Positions 51,903-60,147 of a DNA stretch of 64,000 nt are shown here, in pieces. The stretch is from VRUE01 sp044867645. Its GTDB lineage: Bacteria; Actinomycetota; Thermoleophilia; Solirubrobacterales; 70-9. The stretch is taken from NCBI GenBank assembly GCA_044867645.1, contig JBIOVI010000041.1, positions 62,001 through 126,000 on the forward strand, written 5' to 3'. The position numbers and the translations under genes are program-made. Position 1 is the stretch's first letter. Each line of letters begins with the position of its first letter. A model generated the notes under the pieces. The model searched no databases, had not been told where the DNA came from, and worked only from the letters and a program-made list of their open reading frames with translations.

Positions 51903-51950
51903 GTGCGTTCGCACTTTTGGTCGCATACCGACCATAAACGCGAACGCGTT
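51903..51950. promoter_or_regulatory. Three adjacent inverted repeats between nadB and hyuA
   Basis: Within 48 bp there are GTGCGTTCGCAC (51903-51914), TGGTCG-n5-CGACCA (51918-51934) and AACGCGAACGCGTT (51937-51950), each a perfect inverted repeat. They fill the gap before the hyuA ATG (51962). They could be operators for the hydantoinase genes, or a terminator with an operator. Confidence 0.5.
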
Positions 51951-51961
51951 AGCGTCGAGCC

Positions 51962-53947
51962 ATGCTGCTCGGAGTCGACGTAGGCGGGACCTTCACCGAC
52001 GCCGTCCTGATCGACGGCGAGACGGTCCACACGGCAAAGCTGCCGACCACGCCAGAAGACCAATCGGTGGGAGTGATCGGAGCCGTTGAGGCAGTGCTGG
52101 CGCAGGCCGGAGCGGCACCGGCCGCAATCGAGTCCTTCGCCCATGGGATGACCGTCGGCACCAACGCGCTGCTCGAGGAAAAGGGCGCCCGCACCGCATT
52201 GATCGCCACCCGAGGCTTCGGCGACGTGCTCGAGATCGGCCGCCAGGATCGCCCCGAGCTCTACCGGCTCTGCAGCCCGAAGCCGGCGCCGCTGGTCGAA
52301 CGGGAGCTGCGCTTCGAGGCCGTGGAGCGGATCGGCCCCTCGGGGGAGATCGAGCGGTTGGAGACCGCCGAGCCACAGAGGCTGGCCGAGCTGGTACGCG
52401 ACAGCGGCGCCGAATCCGTCGCGATCTGCCTGCTGTTCTCGTACCTCGACGGCTCGCACGAGCGGGCTATCGCCGAGCACCTGCGCCGTGAGCTGCGGGG
52501 CGTCCACGTCTCCGCATCGCATGAGGTGCTCCCCCGCTTCCGCGAGTACGAGCGCTGCTCGACGACGACGATCGACGCCTACCTTTCGCCGCTGCTCGGC
52601 CGCTACCTGGGGCGGCTGGGCGAGTCCACGGCGGCGGTGGGGCTTCCACAGCCGCTCGTGATGCAGTCTTCCGGCGGCGTCGCCGCCGCCGAAGATGCGG
52701 CGCGGGCGGGCGCCTGGAGCGTCCTTTCCGGACCCGCCGGCGGCGCGGTCGGCGCCTCGCTGCTCGCGAGCGCCAGCGGCGACGGCAACGCGCTCGGCCT
52801 CGACATGGGTGGAACCTCTTGCGACGTCTGCGTCGTCGAGGACGGTGAGGTCAGGCGAACCGACTCGCGGCGGATCGGCGGTCGGGTCATCCAGCTGCCA
52901 ATGGTCGACGTGCACACGGTCGGGGCCGGCGGCGGCTCGATCGGGTGGCGCGATCCCGGCGGCGCGCTGCGGGTAGGGCCCCGCTCGGCCGGCGCAGAGC
53001 CCGGTCCCGCTTGCTATCGAAGAGGCGGCGAGGAGCCGACCGTAACCGACGCCAACCTGTTGCTCGGCAACCTCGCGGCCGACTCGACCCTGGCCGGCGA
53101 TGTCGCGCTCGACGTCGAGGCGGCGCGGGCCGCGGTCACGGCATTAGCCGGTTCGCTCGGCCTCGACCCGCTCGAGACGGCCGAGGGAATCGTGCGGGTC
53201 GCCAACCAGGAGATGGTGCGAGCGCTGCGCGTGGTCACGGTCGAGCGCGGTATCGACCCGCGCCGCTTCGCGTTGCTGCCTTTCGGCGGCGCCGGCCCGA
53301 TGCACGCGGCGGCGATCGCCGCCGAGCTGGGGATCGAGCGAATTCTCTGTCCCCGCGCCGGAGGCGTTCTCTCCGCCTTCGGCCTCTGCGCCTCCGACCG
53401 CCGCCGCGACACCACCCGCACGGTGATGCTGAGCGGTGCCGAGCTCAGCGCCGAGCGGATCGCCACCGAGGTGGACGAGCTGGTCTCCCGGCTGGACGGC
53501 GGCCTGCCGGGCGCGCAGCCGGAAGTGGTCTATGAGATGCGGTACGCGGGCCAGGCCTTCGAGCTGCCGATTCCGGGAACGCTCCGTCCCAACCCCAAGG
53601 ATCTCGCCGCCCGCTTCGAGCAGGCGCACGAAGAACGCTACGGGCACCGCGATCCCGATGGGGAGGTCGTCCTCGTCCACATCCGCCTAGCGCTGGTCAG
53701 CGCGGGGCCGAAGCCGCGTCCGGCCGCTGCACCGTCGGGCAATCTCCACGAGAGCAGCCGCCCGGTGCGCTTCGGTGGCGAGTGGGTAGAGACCCCGGTG
53801 CTGCGCGGTGAGCCCGCCGCCGGTCTACAAGGCGGAGGGCCGGTCGTCTTCGAGCTGCCCGAGGCGACCTTCGTCGTCCCTCCAACGTGGAGCGCCGAGG
53901 TCGACGACACCGGCACGATTCTCGCCAAAGGACGTGCCGGTGATTAG
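51962..53947 (+). CDS. hyuA: HyuA-type hydantoinase/oxoprolinase family protein
   Basis: A 661-residue protein of the HyuA/OplaH N-subunit family with an actin-like ATPase fold: LLGVDVGGTFTDAVLIDGET at the N-terminus, GTNALLEEKGARTALIATRG, MQSSGGVAAAEDAARAGAWS and LGLDMGGTSCDVCVVEDGEV. GAGGGSIGWRDPGGALRVGP is conserved. With HyuB it forms an ATP-dependent enzyme opening hydantoins, 5-oxoproline or acetone/acetophenone-type substrates. Substrate cannot be told. Its stop codon lies in a 17-bp hairpin arm before hyuB. Confidence 0.92.
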   Translation: MLLGVDVGGTFTDAVLIDGETVHTAKLPTTPEDQSVGVIGAVEAVLAQAGAAPAAIESFAHGMTVGTNALLEEKGARTALIATRGFGDVLEIGRQDRPELYRLCSPKPAPLVERELRFEAVERIGPSGEIERLETAEPQRLAELVRDSGAESVAICLLFSYLDGSHERAIAEHLRRELRGVHVSASHEVLPRFREYERCSTTTIDAYLSPLLGRYLGRLGESTAAVGLPQPLVMQSSGGVAAAEDAARAGAWSVLSGPAGGAVGASLLASASGDGNALGLDMGGTSCDVCVVEDGEVRRTDSRRIGGRVIQLPMVDVHTVGAGGGSIGWRDPGGALRVGPRSAGAEPGPACYRRGGEEPTVTDANLLLGNLAADSTLAGDVALDVEAARAAVTALAGSLGLDPLETAEGIVRVANQEMVRALRVVTVERGIDPRRFALLPFGGAGPMHAAAIAAELGIERILCPRAGGVLSAFGLCASDRRRDTTRTVMLSGAELSAERIATEVDELVSRLDGGLPGAQPEVVYEMRYAGQAFELPIPGTLRPNPKDLAARFEQAHEERYGHRDPDGEVVLVHIRLALVSAGPKPRPAAAPSGNLHESSRPVRFGGEWVETPVLRGEPAAGLQGGGPVVFELPEATFVVPPTWSAEVDDTGTILAKGRAGD

Positions 53948-53980
53948 ACACCTATATGGACCGCTAATCACCGGCACGTC
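53931..53980. other. 17-bp perfect hairpin between hyuA and hyuB
   Basis: GACGTGCCGGTGATTAG (53931-53947) and CTAATCACCGGCACGTC (53964-53980) pair perfectly over 17 bp with a 16-nt loop containing CCTATATGG. The hyuA TAG stop is the end of the left arm and the hyuB ATG is 16 bp after the right arm. In an operon of two partner subunits this may set mRNA stability or subunit ratio. Confidence 0.65.
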
Positions 53981-53995
53981 GTCGGAGGCCGAGCG

Positions 53996-55501
53996 ATGAC
54001 CGGCCTCGACCCGGTGACCCTCCAGGTGATGATCGGCGGCCTGCGAGCGGCCTGCGACGAGATGGGCGCGGCGCTGATCCGCTCCGCCTACTCGGCCAAC
54101 ATCAAGGAGCGGCACGACTGCTCGACCGCGCTCTTCGACGCCCGTGGCGAGCTGGTCATGCAGGCCGAGCACATCCCCGTCCACCTCGGCTCGATGCCGG
54201 ACGCGGTGGCCGCAATACTCGACCAGGAGCAGCGTCCCGGCGAGGCCTGGATCCTCAACGACCCCTACCGCGGCGGCACCCACCTGCCGGACGTAACGCT
54301 GATCTCCCCCGTCTTCGCCGCGGATGGGCTGCTCGGCTTCGCCGCCTGTCGCGCTCATCACGCCGACATCGGCGGCCCCAGCCCGGCCGGGATGCCGGCA
54401 CGCTCGCGCACGCTCGACGAAGAGGGAGTCGTGATCCCACCAACCCGTGTAGATGATGTCGAGCTGGAGCGACTCGCCGCGCAGATGCGCTCTCCGCACC
54501 AGCGCCTCGCCGATCTACGCGCGCAGGCGGCCGCGAACCGGATCGGAGCACTGCGCTTGGCCGAGCTCGTCGAGCGCCACGGCCTCGAGCGGCTGCGAGC
54601 CGCAATGGACGAGATTCTCGCCTACGCCGAGCGCCGCACCCGAGCTGCGATCGAGGCGCTGCCGGATGGCGTCTACGCGGCGGAGGAGGTGCTTGAGGAC
54701 GACGCGAACGGCGAGCCCCGCGACGTCTCGCTGCGACTCGAGGCGACGATCCGTGGCGACCGGCTCGTGCTCGACTTCGGCGGCAGCGACGGGCAGGTCG
54801 ACGGCAACCTCAACTGTCCGCTCTCGGTCACCAAATCGGCAGCGTTCTTCGCGGTTAGGGCGCTCACCGATCCCGATGCCCCACCCTCCGCCGGCGCCTA
54901 CCGGCCGATCGAGGTGATCGCGCCGGAGGGCTGCCTGCTCAACGCCCGCTTCCCGGCCGCGGTCGCCGCCGGCAACGTCGAGACTTCCAGCCGGGTCGCC
55001 GACCTGACCATTGCCGCCCTGGCCGGCGCCCGTCCGGTCCCAGCCCAGGGCCAAGGGACGATGAACAACCTGACGCTGGCCAGCCACGACTTCACCTACT
55101 ACGAGACGCTCGGCGGCGGCCAGGGGGCATGCCCGGACGCCGACGGGCCGAGTGCGATACACGTCGCGATGTCGAACACGCTCAACACGCCAGTCGAGGC
55201 GCTGGAGACGGAGTTCCCTCTGCGGGTGCGTGAGCTGGCGCTGCGCCACGGCAGCGGCGGCGAGGGGCGCTACCGTGGCGGCGACGGAATCGTGCGCGAG
55301 ATCGAAGCGCTAGAGCCGATGCGATACACGTTGATCAGCGAGCGCCGTCGCCATCGTCCACGGGGTATCGACGGTGGCGGCGACGGCGAGATCGGCAGGA
55401 ATACCCTCAACGGCGAGCCGCTACCGGGCAAGACCGAGGGGGATCTGAATCCCGGCGATGCGCTGCGAATCGAAACGCCCGGAGGTGGCGGGCACGGATA
55501 A
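53996..55501 (+). CDS. hyuB: HyuB-type hydantoinase/oxoprolinase family protein
   Basis: A 501-residue HyuB subunit. Landmarks are LDPVTLQVMIGGLRAACDEM, SAYSANIKERHDCSTALFDA, NDPYRGGTHLPDVTLISPVF, ACRAHHADIGGPSPAGMPA and the C-terminal RYRGGDGIVREIEALEPMRY with the GGGG end. It pairs with the hyuA product. The genes are 48 bp apart and separated by a strong hairpin. No transport or regulator gene is adjacent to tell the substrate. Confidence 0.92.
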   Translation: MTGLDPVTLQVMIGGLRAACDEMGAALIRSAYSANIKERHDCSTALFDARGELVMQAEHIPVHLGSMPDAVAAILDQEQRPGEAWILNDPYRGGTHLPDVTLISPVFAADGLLGFAACRAHHADIGGPSPAGMPARSRTLDEEGVVIPPTRVDDVELERLAAQMRSPHQRLADLRAQAAANRIGALRLAELVERHGLERLRAAMDEILAYAERRTRAAIEALPDGVYAAEEVLEDDANGEPRDVSLRLEATIRGDRLVLDFGGSDGQVDGNLNCPLSVTKSAAFFAVRALTDPDAPPSAGAYRPIEVIAPEGCLLNARFPAAVAAGNVETSSRVADLTIAALAGARPVPAQGQGTMNNLTLASHDFTYYETLGGGQGACPDADGPSAIHVAMSNTLNTPVEALETEFPLRVRELALRHGSGGEGRYRGGDGIVREIEALEPMRYTLISERRRHRPRGIDGGGDGEIGRNTLNGEPLPGKTEGDLNPGDALRIETPGGGGHG

Positions 55502-55513
55502 GCGACCGTTAAT

Positions 55514-55542
55514 TTGGCGATTTCGGTGCCCTGGTCTAGAAT
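55514..55542 (+). promoter_or_regulatory. Near-consensus sigma70-type promoter for the DUF1802 gene
   Basis: TTGGCG (55514-55519) and TAGAAT (55537-55542) are separated by exactly 17 bp. Transcription would begin near 55549, giving a leader of about 87 nt. The leader has a stem CCTTGG (55549-55554) with CCAAGG (55579-55584) enclosing a GGCGGG/CCCGCC hairpin, possibly regulatory. Confidence 0.75.
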
Positions 55543-55635
55543 GCGCTCCCTTGGGCGGGGCTCCCGCCTGGACAGGGTCCAAGGCGCCAAACCTCCCAGT
55601 CACAGATTCACCGACCTTCTTAGGTACGACTTCAA

Positions 55636-56265
55636 ATGCCGATCGCTTTAAAGGAATGGGCTGTAACGGTGCGCGCCCTCGCTGAGGGCGAGCAGCTATT
55701 GACCCTGCGCAAGGGCGGCATTCGCGAGGAGAACAAGCACTTCGAGCTCGACCACGAGCGCTTCTTCCTCTATCCGACCTTCGATCACCAGCGCAACAAC
55801 CTCGTCCGCGAGTCCCATCACCCGGAGTTGCGCCGCGCTCTCGAGGAGGGTGTCTGGCCCGACGAGGAGCCGCCCCCCGGCGCGCTGCTCCAGGACGGTG
55901 GCATTGCGCAGCCCGACCGCGTGCGGCTCCGCTGCTGGGCCGAGGTGACCGACCACCTGACGATCACCAACCCGCGTGTGGTCGACGAGCTCTCCCCCTT
56001 CTACGTCTGGACTCCCGACTACGCCGAGAAGCGCCTCAACTGGAAGCGGCGCCATCCGCTGCACATCCTGCTGCTGCGGGTCCACCGCATCCCCCGCCCG
56101 GTCACGGTCAAGGTTCGCGAGGAGTACCACGGTTGCCGCTCCTGGGTGGAGATCGATCGCGAGCTGCCTTTCGAGGGCACGCCCGTGATGGCCGACGAGG
56201 AGTTCGATCGCGCCCGCGCGGAGATCCACTCGGTGTGCACCGCCTCAGAGCCGGTCCTTGTCTAG
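55636..56265 (+). CDS. DUF1802-family protein
   Basis: A 209-residue soluble protein. The start ALKEWAVTVRALAEGEQLLT followed by LRKGGIREENKHFELDHERF and FFLYPTFDHQ is typical of the DUF1802 family found in actinobacteria and cyanobacteria. The core sheet continues with LLLRVHRIPRPVTVKVREEY. Function is unknown. A clear promoter and an 87-nt structured leader precede it, implying independent regulation. Confidence 0.85.
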   Translation: MPIALKEWAVTVRALAEGEQLLTLRKGGIREENKHFELDHERFFLYPTFDHQRNNLVRESHHPELRRALEEGVWPDEEPPPGALLQDGGIAQPDRVRLRCWAEVTDHLTITNPRVVDELSPFYVWTPDYAEKRLNWKRRHPLHILLLRVHRIPRPVTVKVREEYHGCRSWVEIDRELPFEGTPVMADEEFDRARAEIHSVCTASEPVLV

Positions 56266-56287
56266 GGCCGCGTTGTAGGCTCGCGGC

Positions 56288-57043
56288 ATCCCCTGGGTCG
56301 AGACGCATTCGCTGAGTTTTTCGGCGCGCCACGACAGCGGCGACGCGGTCTTCGCCGAGCGCACGCTCGACCGCATGGAGGAACTGCGGCTCCGCCTCGA
56401 GGACCGTTTCGAGACCGTCCCCGGCGAGGTCACCGTCGTCGTCCACACCAACCCGGCGCTACTGGCGCTGGCGCATCCGTTCCTGCCGGCCGCACGTTGG
56501 TCGGCGGCACCGGCCGGGCGTCGCTACCTGGCCGGCTGGGCGATGGCGACCGAGCTGCATGTGCTCAACGACCCCCATATGGAGCGCCGCGCCGCGGGTG
56601 AGGACTCGCGCGAAGCGCTGCGCGGAACCGCGGAGCGCCTCTACGCGCAGCTGGTGATCGCCGCCAACAACCCCGACCTTCCCCCTTCCTGGACGCCGCG
56701 CCGCTTTGCCCGCTACCTCGGCTGGGCCTGGCTGGTCGAGGGCGCTGCCCAGTACTTCGCCCGTCAGGTCGGCCTCTACCGGGCCGCCGTGATCCGCCGC
56801 CTGCGGGAGAGCGCCAGGCCCTCCTTTCCCCCGTCGCGTCGCGACGCGGTGATCCTCGGCGGCACGATCTTCGACCTACTGGAGACCGAGCGCGGACCCG
56901 AGGCCTGTGAGCGCCTCGCCCTGCGCATCCTCCCCGGCGGCTCTGGACCGACGCTGGAAGGCGCATTCGACGCCGGGATCGGCGAAATCGAGTCCGCCTG
57001 GCGCGACTATCTGCGGGCGATCGCCCGACCCAGCCCCGCCTAA
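56288..57043 (+). CDS. Protein of unknown function with an unusual start
   Basis: An open frame that begins after a TAG at 56276. The protein-like sequence VETHSLSFSARHDSGDAVFA starts well before the first ATG (56375), and the only upstream candidates are ATC at 56288 (PWVETHS context) and CTG at 56312. Without these 29 residues the N-terminal beta hairpin would be lost. The rest, WLVEGAAQYFARQ and LGGTIFDLLETERGPEACER, suggests a helical domain resembling a zincin scaffold but without HExxH. Function is unknown. A sequencing error or a rare start codon are the alternatives. Confidence 0.75.
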   Translation: MPWVETHSLSFSARHDSGDAVFAERTLDRMEELRLRLEDRFETVPGEVTVVVHTNPALLALAHPFLPAARWSAAPAGRRYLAGWAMATELHVLNDPHMERRAAGEDSREALRGTAERLYAQLVIAANNPDLPPSWTPRRFARYLGWAWLVEGAAQYFARQVGLYRAAVIRRLRESARPSFPPSRRDAVILGGTIFDLLETERGPEACERLALRILPGGSGPTLEGAFDAGIGEIESAWRDYLRAIARPSPA

Positions 57044-57068
57044 CCTGCCCCGAAGTATCAGAGCCAAA

Positions 57069-57518
57069 TCACGATGGTGCCGCCAGTGAGCCGGAGCCCC
57101 CGGCGAGCGCCACGACCGCACACTGGGCGTCAGGCAGCGTGCGAGCGGCCGCTGGCCCGAGGATGCGCCGCCACAGGCCCGCCAGGGGTCCCTCGATATA
57201 GATCGTGTTGACGAGACTGCTTTTCCCGTCGGCGACCGGTTCGACGAGGTGGCGGTGCCCCATGCGCGCGCCGGGGAGGCGCGACTCGTCGGTGAAGAGC
57301 CGGCCCTCCTCGTACTCGACGACGCGGAAGCGGAGCCGCAGGCCGGTGCGAAAGACGATGCACGCGGTGGCACCCAGCGCGAGTGGCCCATCGAGGCGGG
57401 CGCGTTTGAGCTCCGCGTTCCAGTCCGGCCACGACTCAGCGTCGGCGTAGGCGCGATCCCAGACGGCGGATGCCGCCACATCCGCCTCGATCGCGCTACT
57501 CGTCTCCCACCGACTCAT
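57069..57518 (-). CDS. SRPBCC-superfamily (polyketide cyclase/dehydrase-like) protein
   Basis: A 149-residue protein with the SRPBCC fold pattern: IEADVAASAVWDRAYADAES, WPDWNAELKRARLDGPLALG, then CIVFRTGLRLRFRVVEYEEG and SSLVNTIYIEGPLAGLWRRI. Such proteins bind a lipid or hydrophobic ligand in a cavity. The start at ATG 57518 overlaps the upstream cupin gene by 23 bp. A role in polyketide or lipid metabolism is possible but not shown. Confidence 0.82.
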   Translation of the reverse strand: MSRWETSSAIEADVAASAVWDRAYADAESWPDWNAELKRARLDGPLALGATACIVFRTGLRLRFRVVEYEEGRLFTDESRLPGARMGHRHLVEPVADGKSSLVNTIYIEGPLAGLWRRILGPAAARTLPDAQCAVVALAGGSGSLAAPS

Positions 57519-58062
57519 TGGCTTTCCTGGCGACCGTCGCCGCGCCCCTCGTTGGTCTCGGAGCGAGCCTTGCCGCTCCCTCACCGGTCTCAAAGCGATC
57601 CTCGCCGGTCCAGTAGTCGACGCCATCGGCCTTGCGGAAGAATCCGCGCAGGCCGCCGCCCCGGGGGAGCCTCTCCCCCACGCCAATCTTTTCCGAATCG
57701 GGGTAGACGACCACGTCCGGACGACCGTTGCTGGAGATCGCCAAGAAGGTCGCCGTTTCCTTGGTTCGGTTGAGAATCTGGTGCGCGCCTTCCTCGCCGA
57801 GCGGGAATCTCAGCGCCTCGCCCTCGTCCAGCTCGCGGACCCCGTCGGGCGTCCGCAGGCTGGGACGGCCGGAGAGGACGATCACCAGCTCCTCGTCGGC
57901 GTAGTGGAAGTGGTACGGGTACGCCGCCTCGCCCGGCGGCAGCTCCCAGAGGCTGGCGCCGATCAGCTCGCTGCCGAGCTCGTAGCCAATTCGGGCGCGG
58001 CGGGCGCGGAACCCCGGCGGGCGCTCGCCATCCTCGAAGTCGGGTTTGAAGACGTTCGGCAT
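57496..58062 (-). CDS. Cupin-domain protein
   Basis: A 188-residue protein with a double-stranded beta-helix: ELPPGEAAYPYHFHYADEEL gives the first cupin motif with the two metal histidines and the glutamate, and GVRELDEGEALRFPLGEEGA then HQILNRTKETATFLAISS supplies the second motif with the third histidine. It could be a sugar isomerase-like or dioxygenase-like cupin, but the reaction is unknown. It overlaps the SRPBCC gene and lies next to a TetR regulator. Confidence 0.88.
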   Translation of the reverse strand: MPNVFKPDFEDGERPPGFRARRARIGYELGSELIGASLWELPPGEAAYPYHFHYADEELVIVLSGRPSLRTPDGVRELDEGEALRFPLGEEGAHQILNRTKETATFLAISSNGRPDVVVYPDSEKIGVGERLPRGGGLRGFFRKADGVDYWTGEDRFETGEGAARLAPRPTRGAATVARKANESVGDE

Positions 58063-58071
58063 GGCGCGAGT

Positions 58072-58740
58072 CTAGGGGGCGGTGCGGCCCCGATCCTCGC
58101 CATCCCACACCTCGCCTTCCTGCGCCCGCTCAAAGCCGACCCAGAGGGAATTCATGGCGGTCGCAACGACGCGCTCGCGGGGCACCTCCGGATGTTCGGA
58201 CCACCAGACGGCGAGGCCCTGGAGGACACCACGGAGGACGACCCAGACCATTTCGATCCCCTCTCCGCTGACCGAGCCGGCGACGTTCGCGGCGCCGGGC
58301 TCGGCGGCGAACAGCGGCAGGATCGCCTCGCGGCTCCGCGCGGCGACCTCGGCGTGGACGGCTTCGATCTCGGGGTCGGTGCTGTAGCGGAAGAGGACGC
58401 GTCCTGCGAAGGGGTGCGCTTCGACGTAGGCAAACCAGGCATTGAAGGACTTGGCGACGCGCTGCTGTGGTGGATCGTCACCGACGAAGTTTTCGCGCCA
58501 GACCTCGCGCAACTCGGCGAAGTGCATCTCGAGCAGCTCCTGGTAGAGCTCGCGCTTGGACGCGAAGTGTTCGTAGACGACCGGCGGCGTCACCCCCGAG
58601 CCACGGGCGATCTCCTCGATCGAGGCTCCGCGGTAGCCCCGCTCGGCGAAGAGCGCCGCCGCCGCGCCGAGGATCACCTCGCGACGGGCGGAGGCCGTCA
58701 TCCTTCTGCGCTGCGCCTTCTTCGGGGGCCTCGTTGACAA
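58072..58740 (-). CDS. TetR-family regulator
   Basis: A 222-residue repressor with an N-terminal helix-turn-helix (ASIEEIARGSGVTPPVVYEH followed by FASKRELYQELL). TTG 58740 is chosen because a GGGGAG ribosome binding site precedes it by 6 nt. An upstream GTG at 58770 would reach into the operator, and an internal ATG at 58701 is also possible. The C-terminal domain has a hydrophobic ligand pocket. It is divergent from the CrtA-like gene at 58818 with operator repeats between, so it probably controls that gene and itself. Confidence 0.88.
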   Translation of the reverse strand: MSTRPPKKAQRRRMTASARREVILGAAAALFAERGYRGASIEEIARGSGVTPPVVYEHFASKRELYQELLEMHFAELREVWRENFVGDDPPQQRVAKSFNAWFAYVEAHPFAGRVLFRYSTDPEIEAVHAEVAARSREAILPLFAAEPGAANVAGSVSGEGIEMVWVVLRGVLQGLAVWWSEHPEVPRERVVATAMNSLWVGFERAQEGEVWDGEDRGRTAP

Positions 58741-58800
58741 CTTAGTCTCCCCTAGGTACCGTTTTGCCACTTCCTAGTTGTCCCTAGGTTAGTCAACGAG
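58741..58800. promoter_or_regulatory. Operator region between the TetR and CrtA-like genes
   Basis: CTCGTTGAC at 58730-58738 and its complement GTCAACGAG at 58792-58800 frame a segment with three CCTAG repeats (CCCCTAGG near 58749-58756, TTCCTAG near 58771-58777, CCCTAGG near 58782-58788). Repeated half-sites in this order suggest cooperative binding of the TetR protein over the promoter. Confidence 0.6.
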
Positions 58801-58817
58801 CAGGAAGGAGTGCCACC

Positions 58818-59495
58818 GTGATCGTCTCCGTCCACCTCGCCGACGTCGGTTTACTGCAAACGCAGCGGCTGCTATTCCAGCGACTCGACCCGACCGCGAT
58901 CCCCGGCATGACCTACGCGGAACCGGCGTTCACCGCGCCGCTGGGCCGCCGTTTTCCTCGCCCGCACCCGAGCCGGATCGCGCTGATCGCCGCCTGGGAC
59001 GATGACGCCGCGCTTGACCGCTTCCTCGCCGGCCACCCTCTCGCCGAAAGGATGGCGAGCGGGTGGCACGTGCGCCTCGAGCCACGACGCTGCTTCGGAT
59101 CCTGGTCGGGCATGCCCGACCTGCCGGCCAAGGAGCTGCCGGTCGACGATGACGAGCCGGTGGCCGCGCTGACCCTCGGCCGGCTGCGAGTCCTCCGCAC
59201 TCGGCCGTTCCTGAAGAGCGGCGCACCCGCCGAACGCGACGCGGTCGGCAATCCGGCCGTAATCGCCTCCACCGGTCTTGCCCGACTCGCTCGGCCCCGT
59301 CTGGTGTCCACCTTCTCGATCTGGCGCAGCGCCGCCGCGATGCGCGAGTACGCCTTCGACAAGGACGGCCCCCACCAGGCCGCGGTGCGAGCCGACCGGG
59401 CGAGACCCTTCCACCACGAATCCGCATTCGTCCGCTTCCGCCCCTACGCCTCCCAGGGCGCCTGGGACGGTCGCGATCCGCTGGCGACGATCTAA
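58818..59495 (+). CDS. Spheroidene monooxygenase (CrtA)-like heme protein
   Basis: A 225-residue protein in the CrtA-like branch of the chlorite dismutase superfamily. It has LRVLRTRPFLKSGAPAERDA, GSWSGMPDLP, VSTFSIWRSAAAMREYAFDK and ESAFVRFRPYASQGAWDGRD, matching the F-S-I-W and H-x-x-A/F-x-x-ARF-like C-terminal region of CrtA, which oxidises carotenoids. Heme-ligand assignment is not certain. No carotenoid genes are close, so a different oxygenase role is possible. Transcription is probably controlled by the divergent TetR. Confidence 0.55.
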   Translation: MIVSVHLADVGLLQTQRLLFQRLDPTAIPGMTYAEPAFTAPLGRRFPRPHPSRIALIAAWDDDAALDRFLAGHPLAERMASGWHVRLEPRRCFGSWSGMPDLPAKELPVDDDEPVAALTLGRLRVLRTRPFLKSGAPAERDAVGNPAVIASTGLARLARPRLVSTFSIWRSAAAMREYAFDKDGPHQAAVRADRARPFHHESAFVRFRPYASQGAWDGRDPLATI

Positions 59496-59722
59496 TCGGT
59501 CCCGGGCGTCCCCTCGAGCACTTCTCGCGCCCGCTCGGCGAGCTCATCAGCGACGAGGACTTCCCGCGGGCCGGCGGCGAGGAAGTCGGGGACGTCGAAC
59601 CCCGCGGCACGCCTCAGCATGCTTGGAATTCCATGCTCAGAGAGCAAGCCCTGGATCATTTCCGCCTCCGCCTGTTGCTGGGCGTAGCCGACCTTGACCA
59701 GCTTGCCGCTACTCGACGACAA
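59492..59722 (-). CDS. DUF2007-type putative signal transducing protein
   Basis: A 76-residue protein: LVKVGYAQQQAEAEMIQGLL, SEHGIPSMLRRAAGF and REVLVADELAERAREVLEG match the DUF2007 pattern of one domain with an alpha/beta ferredoxin-like fold. Its function is unknown; some proteins in the family carry such domains as regulators. It overlaps the JAMM peptidase by 14 bp. Confidence 0.78.
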   Translation of the reverse strand: MSSSSGKLVKVGYAQQQAEAEMIQGLLSEHGIPSMLRRAAGFDVPDFLAAGPREVLVADELAERAREVLEGTPGTD

Positions 59723-60104
59723 GCTCCGCCTCGGCGATCTCGCCGTCGCGAATCCAGAAGCCCTTCAAATCCGGCGCATCCGGGTCGGCCAGCGAGGCAA
59801 TCAGGTAGACGGCGTCGGGCCAGCCAGCCAGGTTGACGTCGGTCTGTGAGGGATAGGCGGCGCTCTTGGTGTGCGAGTGGTAGATCCCGACCAGCTCCTC
59901 CCCCGCCTCTTCGATGGTCTTCATCAGCCGAAACTGCTCCTTGGCGTCGATCGAGTAGCGCAGCGGGCTCCCCTCGGCGTTCTCCGCCCGGTAGACCGTC
60001 TGCGCCACCCCATCGGCGCCTCCAACCATCCCGCAACACTCGTTCGGCAGATCGACACGAGCGTGAGCAATGACCTCGTCGACTAGTCGCTGAGAGATTC
60101 TCAT
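59709..60104 (-). CDS. mec: JAMM metallopeptidase, Mec-type CysO-cysteine hydrolase
   Basis: A 131-residue JAMM/MPN peptidase starting at ATG 60104. The motif E-x(n)-HxH-x(n)-SxxD is visible: the early glutamate in LPNECCGMVGG, HSHTKSAAYPSQTD, where the histidines and Asp form the zinc site. In Mycobacterium tuberculosis the Mec enzyme releases cysteine from CysO. Here mec, cysM, cysO and a MoeZ-like gene lie in one minus-strand cluster, which supports that role. A longer upstream frame exists but has no domain. Confidence 0.85.
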   Translation of the reverse strand: MRISQRLVDEVIAHARVDLPNECCGMVGGADGVAQTVYRAENAEGSPLRYSIDAKEQFRLMKTIEEAGEELVGIYHSHTKSAAYPSQTDVNLAGWPDAVYLIASLADPDAPDLKGFWIRDGEIAEAELVVE

Positions 60105-60147
60105 TGGCCGGTGGTGAGGTGCGTGGCCGCGCCACACATGTCCTCGG

